In this document: in pieces, positions 6,728 through 12,500 of the stretch
Layout of the letters: each line of letters opens with the position of its first letter
How positions within the stretch are numbered: position 1 is the stretch's first letter
Made by a program: the position numbers and the translations under genes
Notes under the pieces: generated by a model
Told to the model about the DNA's origin: nothing
Seen by the model: the letters and a program-made list of their open reading frames with translations, nothing else
The model's database searches: none
Assembly: GCA_030042885.1 (NCBI GenBank)
Contig: JASHYW010000340.1
Location: 1 to 16,145 of the forward strand
Source of the DNA: Streptosporangiaceae bacterium
GTDB lineage: Bacteria > Actinomycetota > Actinomycetes > Streptosporangiales > Streptosporangiaceae
DNA: 16,145 nt
Reading direction: 5' to 3'

Positions 6728-7066
6728 CTAACGCAGCGGCCTCACCTCAACCGTGCCGTACCACGCCGCGGGCACCCGAGTCGCCACCTCGATCGCCGCG
6801 TCCAGGTCCTTGCACTCGATGACGAACAAGCCACCGATCTGCTCCCTGGTCCCGGCGAACGGGCCGTCGGCGATCATCACGTCGCCGCCATCCCAGCACC
6901 GCACCGTGGTCGCGGTTTCGGCGGGGTGCAGGTGCTCGCTGGCCAGCAGCACGCCGCGTTCGCGCATCTCATCCTCGAACGAGGTGAGTGCCGTCGCCCG
7001 CCGCGATCGCTCCTCGTCGCTGATCACCGCACTCTCGTCGGTACACGTCAGCAGGGCATAGCGCAT
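6728..7066 (-). CDS. YCII/DGPF-domain protein
   Basis: This 112-residue single-domain protein belongs to the YciI-like ferredoxin-fold family. It shows MRYALLTC at the start, the diagnostic DGPFAGTREQIGGLFVIEC (D67-F70 being the DGPF motif), and a VEVRPL end. Such proteins are small cytosolic dimers; YciI relatives have been proposed to be enzymes, but the reaction for this branch is not established. Many DGPF genes sit beside an ECF sigma factor gene, which is absent here. The ATG at 7066 has AGGAGG five bases upstream, partly inside a hairpin (7075-7094). The GalT-like gene ends 102 bases upstream on the same strand, so co-transcription is possible. Confidence 0.93.
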   Translation of the reverse strand: MRYALLTCTDESAVISDEERSRRATALTSFEDEMRERGVLLASEHLHPAETATTVRCWDGGDVMIADGPFAGTREQIGGLFVIECKDLDAAIEVATRVPAAWYGTVEVRPLR

Positions 7067-7074
7067 GACGCCTC

Positions 7075-7094
7075 CTGGTGGTCGCAGTCACCAG
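7075..7094 (-). promoter_or_regulatory. Hairpin overlapping the ribosome-binding site of the YCII gene
   Basis: On the minus-strand transcript CTGGTG pairs with CACCAG across eight bases, extendable by two wobble pairs. The 3' arm supplies the first AG of the AGGAGG ribosome-binding site of the gene starting at 7066. Folding could reduce translation; alternatively it marks the end of the upstream GalT-like transcript. Confidence 0.3.
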
Positions 7095-7168
7095 TACCGA
7101 CACCGCGGGCGAGCAGAACCGGGCACGGACGAGCCTGGCGTCCGGCATCCCGGCGATCCGAGTGACCT

Positions 7169-8194
7169 TCAGAACCTGGCCCGGAGGCCCTCCGCAATCT
7201 CCTCCGGGCTCACGTCGATCAGCGCCTCGCCCCAGAGGCGCTCGAAGTAGGTGGCATCGCTGCGGTACATGGGCTCCGGGTTCGACCGGCTGAGTATCTT
7301 GAGCACCAAGTGGTGCCCGTCCTCATGCGCGTGCGGCCCGCCGCCGATAGCGCCGAAGTTGAATGAGATGAGGTTCCAGTCCTTGTAGGCCGCCAGCACC
7401 TGGGATAGTCCCTGCCCCAGGTCCCGGGTGTCCTGCTCGGTCAGCTCGGTCACGTCCGCGGCGCCGTCGACCACGGCCCACACCTCGTGGAACCCGGTCG
7501 GGGCGAACGGGGTCAGCCAGGCGGTCCGGCCGATGTGCCCCACCCACCGCGGACCGCTGGCTTCCTGGTCGAGCAGCGCGGCCCAGTACGACCCGTGGCG
7601 TTCTTTCCACGCCCTGGCCTGCTCAACCAGAAAGCGCTGGCCGGTCAGGCCATGAGCGTCGTGCGCGGACTGAACGTGAGGATGAACCAGCGAGGAGCCC
7701 GAGGGCGGAAGGTAATTGCTGTTGATCGAGCTCCACACCGCCGACGGGTCCAGGCGCCGCACCGCCTGAGCATGGCGGACCATGGCCGCCAGGGCATCCG
7801 CCACGAGAGACGGCGTCATCTCATCCAGGTCGAGGAAGTGCAGTCCGGGATCGTAGATGCCGACCGCGCTGTGGGTCGCGTACGCCACGATGTTGGGCAC
7901 TACCACGGCTTTGCCGAGGCGGATGCGGCCCTCGGCCGTGATCTCAGCCGGAAACGGGAAGGTGGCCTTCTCCAGGTGCTCACTGTCGAACGGGCAGAAG
8001 GCGGGCTTGGCCGTGAACCCGGCCAGGTCCGGCCTGCTTGACGGCTGGAGCTTCTCCCCGGTCAGGATACGGGCGCTCGCTCCGGTCAGCGGATCCCGCC
8101 TCCAGCGCAGCCCCACCCGGGTCCATGCCCCGCCTGCGGCCAGGTCAGGCACGCTGGCCTCAAGGTCTCGTTCTTCAAAGAAGATCGCAGCCAC
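7169..8194 (-). CDS. GalT-like nucleotidyltransferase/hydrolase (HIT superfamily)
   Basis: This 341-residue protein resembles galactose-1-phosphate uridylyltransferase-related proteins. The active-site motif is H171-P-H173-V-Q175 in SSLVHPHVQS, with H173 expected to form the nucleotidyl intermediate. The N-terminal RWRRDPLTG and KPAFCPFDSEHLEK resemble the GalT start, but the CxxC zinc pair of E. coli GalT is CPFD here (C67, D70). The C-terminal half (VGHIGRTAWLTPFAPTGFHEVWAVV, split here at will; NLISFNFGAIGG; PHAHEDGHHLVLKIL) is like the second HIT-fold half. The reaction could be transfer or hydrolysis of a nucleotide-sugar or other nucleotide; the substrate is unknown, and no Leloir-pathway genes are nearby. 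The start is GTG at 8194, without a clear ribosome-binding site, but homology-like sequence begins almost at once. Confidence 0.85.
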   Translation of the reverse strand: MAAIFFEERDLEASVPDLAAGGAWTRVGLRWRRDPLTGASARILTGEKLQPSSRPDLAGFTAKPAFCPFDSEHLEKATFPFPAEITAEGRIRLGKAVVVPNIVAYATHSAVGIYDPGLHFLDLDEMTPSLVADALAAMVRHAQAVRRLDPSAVWSSINSNYLPPSGSSLVHPHVQSAHDAHGLTGQRFLVEQARAWKERHGSYWAALLDQEASGPRWVGHIGRTAWLTPFAPTGFHEVWAVVDGAADVTELTEQDTRDLGQGLSQVLAAYKDWNLISFNFGAIGGGPHAHEDGHHLVLKILSRSNPEPMYRSDATYFERLWGEALIDVSPEEIAEGLRARF

Positions 8195-8216
8195 GGTGAC
8201 GATGGTGGCAGAACCC

Positions 8217-8228
8217 GCGAATTTTCGC
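8217..8228. promoter_or_regulatory. Palindrome in the GalT-like/ABM divergent promoter region
   Basis: GCGAA-TT-TTCGC is a 12-base perfect-arm palindrome in the 76-base gap between two diverging genes. It lies eight bases before the TTGACC box of the plus-strand gene and 23 bases before the minus-strand start. Its place fits an operator shared by both directions. Confidence 0.35.
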
Positions 8229-8236
8229 TAACCAAG

Positions 8237-8264
8237 TTGACCGGGCGGGACCGTAGCGCAGGAT
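8237..8264 (+). promoter_or_regulatory. Predicted promoter of the ABM-dehydrogenase pair
   Basis: TTGACC (8237-8242) and CAGGAT (8259-8264) are separated by 16 bases, close to the SigA-type consensus. The -10 box ends six bases before the ATG at 8271, which implies a leaderless mRNA. The AGGA inside the -10 box could alternatively serve as a ribosome-binding site if transcription starts further upstream. Confidence 0.5.
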
Positions 8265-8270
8265 GGGCAC

Positions 8271-8594
8271 ATGCTGGTCGTTCACGTTCATACACGCATC
8301 TGGCCGGGGCGGACCGAGGACTTCCTGGCCGCGACGCTGGTCAACGCCCGGGCATCGCTGGGCGAGCCGGGCGTGCTTCGGTTCGACGTCATCCAGGATC
8401 TCGCCGACCCGGAGCACGTCGTGCTGGTCGAGGTCTACCGCGATGACGAGGCCTCGGCGGCGCACAAGCTGACCCCGCACTACGCGACCTGGCGGGATGC
8501 GGTCGCCGAGATGATGGCCGCCCCGCGGGAATCGGTCCGGTACTCCGCGGTGTTCCCGGCGGACAGCCGGGGCTGGGCCACCGCCTCGCCGTGA
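8271..8594 (+). CDS. Antibiotic biosynthesis monooxygenase (ABM) domain protein, LsrG/YgiN-like
   Basis: This 107-residue protein is a single dimeric alpha+beta ferredoxin-like ABM domain. It shows the [20 protein letters not shown] opening, [13 protein letters not shown], the strand [20 protein letters not shown], then HYATWRDAV, features of LsrG/YgiN-type proteins that act on quinones, AI-2 derivatives or similar small oxidised molecules without a cofactor. Its stop overlaps the dehydrogenase start as GTGA, so the two are translationally coupled. The ABM-plus-iron-dehydrogenase pairing suggests sequential action on one small carbonyl compound; this is inference, and the substrate cannot be named. 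Confidence 0.92.
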   Translation: MLVVHVHTRIWPGRTEDFLAATLVNARASLGEPGVLRFDVIQDLADPEHVVLVEVYRDDEASAAHKLTPHYATWRDAVAEMMAAPRESVRYSAVFPADSRGWATASP

Positions 8595-9754
8595 CCGCGA
8601 CGAGGTTCGAGTTCGCCACCGCCGGGCGCATCATGGTCGGTCCCGGGCGGGCGGCCGAACTGCCGGGCGTGGTGGCCGGGCTCGGGTCGCGGGTGCTGGT
8701 GTGCACGGGCGCCAGCCCGGAGCGCCATGCCGGGCTGCTGGGCGATCTGGGCGTGCCGGCCGCGGTGTTCCCGGTGGCCACGGAGCCGACGGTAGACCTG
8801 GCCCGGGCCGGGTTCGCCGCCGCCCGTGAGCACGGCGCCGACGTGGTCGCGGCGATCGGCGGCGGCAGTGTCATCGACGCGGGCAAGGCCGTGGCCATGC
8901 TGCTGGGCAATGGTGGTGACCCCCTGGACTACCTGGAGGTGGTCGGGGCCGGCCGCCAGATCACTGAGCCGGCGGTGCCCTGCGTCGCGGTCCCGACCAC
9001 GGCCGGCACCGGGGCGGAGGTGACGGCCAACGCGGTGCTCGCGGTCCCGGCACACCGGGTCAAGGCGAGCCTGCGCAGCGCGCTGATGATCCCCAGGGTA
9101 GCGCTGGTCGACCCCCTGCTCACCGCATCGTGCCCGCCGCCGGTCACGGCCTCCAGCGGCCTGGACGCCCTGACCCAGTGCCTGGAGCCGTTCGTCTCGG
9201 TCCGGGCCAGCCCGCTGACCGACGGGCTGGCCCGCGAAGGGCTGCGCCGCGCGGGTACGGGCCTGCGCGCCGCCTACGCCGACGGCGGCGACCTCGGGGC
9301 GCGGGAAGACATGGCCCTGTGCAGCCTGCTGGGCGGGATGGCACTGGCCAACGCGAAGCTGGGTGCCGTCCACGGCCTGGCCGGCGTCGTCGGCGGGACC
9401 GCGGACGTGCCGCACGGCATGGCCTGCGCGGCGCTGCTGGCCCCGGTCATCGAGGCGAACGTGCGGGCGCTACGGTCCGGGCGCCCCTCGGATCCAGATC
9501 TGGCCCCGCTGGACCGGTACGCGGAGGCGGCCCGGCTGTTGACCGGGCAACCTGCCGCGACCGTCGAAGACGGCCTGGCCTGGATCCGCGAGACCCTCGC
9601 CCTGCTGACCGTGCCCGGGCTGGCCGCGTTCGGCTTTGGGCCCGAGCACGCCGATGACGTCGTCGCCAAGGCCATGACGTCAAGCAGCATGCAAGGCAAC
9701 CCCGTCGCGTTGAGCCATGCCGAACTGAAAGCCATCCTGCTCCGGGCGCTGTGA
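8591..9754 (+). CDS. Iron-containing alcohol dehydrogenase (lactaldehyde/maleylacetate reductase-like)
   Basis: This 387-residue type III NAD(P)-dependent dehydrogenase carries the Rossmann [11 protein letters not shown] motif (90-100), [16 protein letters not shown] (135-150) and the metal region [16 protein letters not shown], then [20 protein letters not shown]. Comparison with FucO places the metal ligands at D192, Q196, H261 and H275; the second is Gln instead of the usual His. Gln at this site seems characteristic of this branch rather than damage, but it may change metal dependence. Length and motifs are complete. The GTG start at 8591 overlaps the ABM stop by four bases. The coupled pair probably detoxifies or uses a small aldehyde, ketone or maleylacetate-like compound. 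Confidence 0.94.
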   Translation: MTATRFEFATAGRIMVGPGRAAELPGVVAGLGSRVLVCTGASPERHAGLLGDLGVPAAVFPVATEPTVDLARAGFAAAREHGADVVAAIGGGSVIDAGKAVAMLLGNGGDPLDYLEVVGAGRQITEPAVPCVAVPTTAGTGAEVTANAVLAVPAHRVKASLRSALMIPRVALVDPLLTASCPPPVTASSGLDALTQCLEPFVSVRASPLTDGLAREGLRRAGTGLRAAYADGGDLGAREDMALCSLLGGMALANAKLGAVHGLAGVVGGTADVPHGMACAALLAPVIEANVRALRSGRPSDPDLAPLDRYAEAARLLTGQPAATVEDGLAWIRETLALLTVPGLAAFGFGPEHADDVVAKAMTSSSMQGNPVALSHAELKAILLRAL

Positions 9755-9780
9755 GCCAGACGCGATGAGTCAGCTCCGGC

Positions 9781-9786
9781 TATGGT
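9781..9786 (+). promoter_or_regulatory. Predicted -10 box in front of the acetyltransferase remnant
   Basis: TATGGT is followed by six bases and the ATG at 9793, the same leaderless geometry seen at other genes in the window. It probably belonged to the lost acetyltransferase gene. No clear -35 box is visible. Confidence 0.4.
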
Positions 9787-9792
9787 GAGGCC

Positions 9793-9855
9793 ATGGCGGA
9801 GCGGCTGGTCACCGAGCGTTTGGTCATGCGTCCGTGGAGTCCCGATGATGCCTGG
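9793..9855 (+). pseudogene. N-terminal remnant of a GNAT (RimJ/RimL-type) acetyltransferase
   Basis: The first 20 codons read MAERLVTERLVMRPWSPDDA, the standard opening of RimJ/RimL-like GNAT acetyltransferases (L.TERL.LRPW.P.DA). The frame then becomes Gly/Trp/Arg-rich without GNAT features and passes, still open, into the cyclo-ligase-family gene. A -10-like TATGGT lies six bases before this ATG. I read this as the promoter and start of an acetyltransferase whose body was deleted, now in frame with the next gene. The short length keeps confidence moderate. Confidence 0.55.
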
Positions 9856-9894
9856 CCGCCTCGGGGTGATGCCTGGGGGGTCACCGGCCTGCGG

Positions 9895-9900
9895 CAGGAT
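9895..9900 (+). promoter_or_regulatory. Possible -10 box or ribosome-binding site deciding the cyclo-ligase start
   Basis: CAGGAT, a run of six G, then ATG at 9907 repeats the CAGGAT-N6-ATG arrangement of the ABM gene. The AGGA could equally act as a ribosome-binding site seven bases before the start. Either reading favours 9907 over the in-frame ATG at 9793. Confidence 0.35.
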
Positions 9901-9906
9901 GGGGGG

Positions 9907-10686
9907 ATGGTCCGTCGCGCGCCCCGTCACGACCGTGATGCCGGCGGCTCCGCCGAGGTGCTGGCCGCGAAGGCCGCCCTGCGGCAGGAGGTGTGGTCGG
10001 CGATGCGCGCGGCCCGGGTGGCCCGGTTCCCCGGTGCCGAAGGCCGCATCCCGAACTTCACCGGTGCCGAGGCGGCCGCCGAGCGGCTCTGTGCCATGCC
10101 GGAGTGGCAGGCAGCCAGCACTCTCAAGGCCAACCCGGACTCGGCGCAACTGCCGGTGCGCCAGCGTGCGCTCGAAGACGGCAAGACCGTTTACATGGCA
10201 GTGCCGCGGCTGGCGGGCTCGGAACCGTTCTTCGCGCTAGATCCCGACCACCTGAGCGAGCCGCCTCGCAAGGCGGCTTCGATCAGGGGCGCGGCGCGCT
10301 CCGCCCGGCGCGTCAGGCTGGCCGAACTGTCCCCGGTCGACCTGGTGGTGATGGGCAGCGTCGCTGCCGGGGAGGACGGCGCCCGGCTGGGCAAGGGTGG
10401 AGGGTTCGCCGACCTCGAATTCGCGTTGGCCACGGCGGCGGGTCTGATCGGACCGCACACTACCTGCGTCACCACGGTGCACGAACTTCAGGTCCTCCCC
10501 ATCGGCACTATCCCGCTGACCGACCATGACGTGCCGGTGGACTTCATCGTCACCCCGGCCCGGGTCATCGACTGCCGTTCCCGGCACGGGCCCCGGCCGG
10601 CCTCCGCTATCCGCTGGGAGGATCTGACCGAGGAGAAGATCGCGGCCATCCCGCTGCTCGCGGCCCAGCGAGCCAGGGCGCGGTAG
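9907..10686 (+). CDS. 5-formyltetrahydrofolate cyclo-ligase family protein
   Basis: This 259-residue product resembles the long MTHFS-like branch of the family, which closes 5-formyl-THF to 5,10-methenyl-THF with ATP. It has the N-terminal AKAALRQEVW basic motif (~K22), the C-terminal nucleotide-binding loop RLGKGGGFADLEFALA (G162-D169) and the tail VTTVHELQV..., then TDHDVPVDFIVTPARVID. Canonical enzymes are ~190 residues; this version has an insert around PEWQAASTLKANPDSAQLPV, and the call is for the family rather than proven activity. The frame stays open back to ATG 9793, adding 38 residues of acetyltransferase-like sequence. I chose 9907 because homology starts after it and a -10/ribosome-site-like CAGGAT precedes it. 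If translation starts at 9793, the protein has 297 residues. Confidence 0.85.
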   Translation: MVRRAPRHDRDAGGSAEVLAAKAALRQEVWSAMRAARVARFPGAEGRIPNFTGAEAAAERLCAMPEWQAASTLKANPDSAQLPVRQRALEDGKTVYMAVPRLAGSEPFFALDPDHLSEPPRKAASIRGAARSARRVRLAELSPVDLVVMGSVAAGEDGARLGKGGGFADLEFALATAAGLIGPHTTCVTTVHELQVLPIGTIPLTDHDVPVDFIVTPARVIDCRSRHGPRPASAIRWEDLTEEKIAAIPLLAAQRARAR

Positions 10687-10723
10687 GCCAGGACTCGTCA
10701 GCGCGGGGACCTGAGCGCCTGGC
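10687..10723 (+). terminator. Probable terminator hairpin after the cyclo-ligase gene
   Basis: Directly after the stop, GCCAGG (10687-10692) pairs with CCTGGC (10718-10723), and inside it TCAG (10698-10701) pairs with CTGA (10711-10714) around a nine-base loop. The two-tier stem follows the TAG without a gap. No T-run follows. Confidence 0.4.
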
Positions 10724-10740
10724 ATGGGAGACTGCCGGTG

Positions 10741-10923
10741 ATGGACATGGACTACCCGGAGAGATTGCTGGCCCGCGAGCCGGCGCCGCCGTATGAGGGA
10801 GAGGCCCCGTTCGCCCTGTGGCACTTCAGCGAGGACCGCGGCCGTCGCCTCAGGAATCGAAGCCCGGGCCGGTCCCGGATCAGCGACGTCACCCGCAGTG
10901 CCTGTTGCACACGTTCGCGTTAG
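10741..10923 (+). pseudogene. Short broken ORF with an HFSED N-terminal motif
   Basis: The frame opens MDMDYPERLLAREPAPPYEG and then EAPFALWHFSED, which resembles the start of small actinobacterial proteins of the HFSED type (DUF6886-like, by memory). After HFSED it turns into an Arg/Ser-rich run and stops at 10923, about 60 residues in, where that family would continue for more than 100. None of the other two frames clearly continues the match, so deletion or scrambling after ~10835 seems likelier than a single frameshift. GTG at 10738, ATG at 10741 and ATG at 10747 are all possible starts; GGGAG lies ten bases before 10741. From here to 11012 I see no other gene. Confidence 0.4.
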
Positions 10924-11019
10924 GCAAAGAACCCGTTGCGGTTGCTGCCGCCCTCGCCTGCGCCGGTCGCTCGCGCGGGCCCAGAAGGCCTGCACTCGCG
11001 AGCCGGTATTGCCTAACGC
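10917..11019. repeat. 11-bp perfect inverted repeat with 81-base interior
   Basis: GCGTTAGGCAA (10917-10927) is exactly repeated in inverse form as TTGCCTAACGC (11009-11019). Each arm contains the Arg codon and TAG stop of the ORF running into it: the HFSED ORF on plus and gabT on minus. The interior also has CTCGCG twice and GCCGG twice. It may be a large terminator structure, the ends of a very small non-autonomous element, or coincidence. Confidence 0.5.
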
Positions 11020-12374
11020 TCACAGGCCGCGGCGAAGGCGTCCTCCAGGATCGACAGCCCCTCGTCGAGCAGGTCCTCGCCGATCACCAGTGGCGGCAAG
11101 AAGCGCAGCACGTTGCCGAACGTCCCGCAGGTCAGCGTCACGAGCCCGGCCTGGTGGCAGGCCTTGGCCACGGCCGACGTGGTGGCCGGGTCTGGGTCCA
11201 GCGTGCCCGGCCTGGTCAGTTCGACCGCCAGCATGGCGCCGCGGCCGCGGACGTCCGCGATCACCGGGTAGGTCTCGGCCAGCTTGTGCAGCCGGGGCAG
11301 CATGACGTCGCCGATCCGGCGCGCGCGCGCCGGGAGGTCTTCGGCCGCCATGGTCTCGATCGCGCCCAGCGCCGCCGCGCAGGCCACCGGGTTGCCGCCG
11401 TAGGTACCGCCCAGGCCGCCCGAGTGCACCGAATCCATGATCTCGGCGCGGCCGGTCACCCCGGCCAGCGGCAGCCCGCCGGCGATGCCCTTCGCGGTGG
11501 TGATCAGGTCCGGCACGACGCCCTCGTGGTCACAGGCGAACCAGTCGCCGGTGCGGCAGAACCCAGTCTGGATCTCGTCGGCGATGAACACGATCCCGTG
11601 CTCGGCGCAGAACTCGGCCAGCCCGGTCAGGAACCCGTCCGGCGGCACCACGAACCCGCCCTCGCCCTGGATCGGCTCGATGATCACCGCGGCCACGTTG
11701 TCCTCACCCACCTGGGTGTGGATCAGGGACTTGACCATGGGCAAGGCGTCCGCCGCGCATGCCTCGCGGCCGCCGGGCCAGCGCAGCGGGTAGGCCATCG
11801 GCATCCGGTAGATCTCGCCGGCGAACGGCCCGAACTTGTCCTTGTACGGCATGTTCTTTGCGGTGAGCGCCATGGTGAGGTTGGTGCGCCCGTGATAGCC
11901 GTGGTCGAACGCGATGATGGCCTGGCGCCGGGTGGCGTGCCTGGCGATCTTTACCGCGTTCTCGACCGCTTCCGCGCCGGAGTTGAACAGCGCCGACCGC
12001 TTCTCATGGGCCCCAGGCGTGCGCCTGGCCAGCTCCTCGCAGACCTCCACGTAGCCCTCATACGGGGTCACCATGAAGCAGGTGTGCGTGAACCGGCCCG
12101 CCTGCTCGGCCACCCGCGCGGCCACCCGGGGCGCGGCGTTGCCCACCGAGACCACGGCGATCCCGGACCCGAAGTCGATCAGGGAGTTGCCGTCCGCGTC
12201 CACGACCACGCCGCCGCCGGCGTCGGTGACGAACACCGGGAGCATCGTGCTGACCCCGCGGGCCACCGCGCGCTCGCGCCTGGCCAGCAGTTCACGTGAG
12301 ACAGGTCCCGGGATCTCGGTGACGAGGTTCCGGCGCTGGGGGAGGCGGGATTCCGCCGGTGCGTACTCGGTCAT
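11013..12374 (-). CDS. gabT: 4-aminobutyrate aminotransferase (class III, PLP-dependent)
   Basis: This 453-residue fold-type I aminotransferase transfers the amino group of GABA (or a related omega-amino acid) to 2-oxoglutarate, giving succinate semialdehyde. Motifs in order: LVTEIPGP, IDFGSGIAVVSVGN, FNSGAEAVENAVKIAR (PLP phosphate), IIEPIQGEGGF, IADEIQTGFCRTG with the pyridine-binding D266, and TTAKGIAGGLPLAGVTG with Schiff-base K295. Length is normal for GabT. An ATG 18 bases upstream (12392) gives six more residues, but neither start has a proper ribosome-binding site. TATCGT six bases before the ATG at 12374 supports that one as a leaderless start. It diverges from pcaB across 126 bases containing a palindrome and a G-rich tract. 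Specificity for GABA over other omega-amino acids is inferred from overall similarity. Confidence 0.94.
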   Translation of the reverse strand: MTEYAPAESRLPQRRNLVTEIPGPVSRELLARRERAVARGVSTMLPVFVTDAGGGVVVDADGNSLIDFGSGIAVVSVGNAAPRVAARVAEQAGRFTHTCFMVTPYEGYVEVCEELARRTPGAHEKRSALFNSGAEAVENAVKIARHATRRQAIIAFDHGYHGRTNLTMALTAKNMPYKDKFGPFAGEIYRMPMAYPLRWPGGREACAADALPMVKSLIHTQVGEDNVAAVIIEPIQGEGGFVVPPDGFLTGLAEFCAEHGIVFIADEIQTGFCRTGDWFACDHEGVVPDLITTAKGIAGGLPLAGVTGRAEIMDSVHSGGLGGTYGGNPVACAAALGAIETMAAEDLPARARRIGDVMLPRLHKLAETYPVIADVRGRGAMLAVELTRPGTLDPDPATTSAVAKACHQAGLVTLTCGTFGNVLRFLPPLVIGEDLLDEGLSILEDAFAAACER

Positions 12375-12380
12375 GCTCCG

Positions 12381-12409
12381 ACGATAGATCATGTGACCGA
12401 ATGGCTCAC
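12381..12409 (-). promoter_or_regulatory. Predicted gabT promoter with overlapping palindrome
   Basis: On the minus strand GTGAGC (12409-12404) and TATCGT (12386-12381) are 17 bases apart, and the -10 box ends six bases before the chosen gabT ATG. The palindrome GTGAGCCATTCGGTCAC (12393-12409) covers the -35 and most of the spacer, where a repressor would block polymerase. The -35 matches TTGACA at only three positions. Confidence 0.42.
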
Positions 12410-12434
12410 GGGGTGGTGCTGCCCCGATGAATGT

Positions 12435-12458
12435 GGGGGGATGGGGAGGTGGGCGGGG
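12435..12458 (+). other. G-quadruplex-capable tract upstream of pcaB
   Basis: Four G-runs occur in a row on the plus strand: six G at 12435-12440, four at 12443-12446, three at 12451-12453 and four at 12455-12458, with loops of two, four and one bases. This satisfies the standard G3+N1-7 quadruplex pattern. It lies 42 bases before the pcaB ATG, in the promoter or 5' leader. High GC makes such tracts commoner by chance. Confidence 0.55.
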
Positions 12459-12500
12459 CTATGGTGGTGAGCCGGAGACAGGAGAGGACATATTCCGGAT

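Noticed and set aside
8591..9754. Loss of function of the iron dehydrogenase because a metal-binding His is Gln.
   Set aside because: The other ligands and all motifs are intact, and Gln seems usual in this branch, so the gene is treated as functional.
10919..11017. GTTAGGC and GCCTAAC match integron attC core-site consensus sequences.
   Set aside because: In attC the order is RYYYAAC then GTTRRRY with inner L sites between. Here the order is reversed, the inner sites are missing and no integrase is present.
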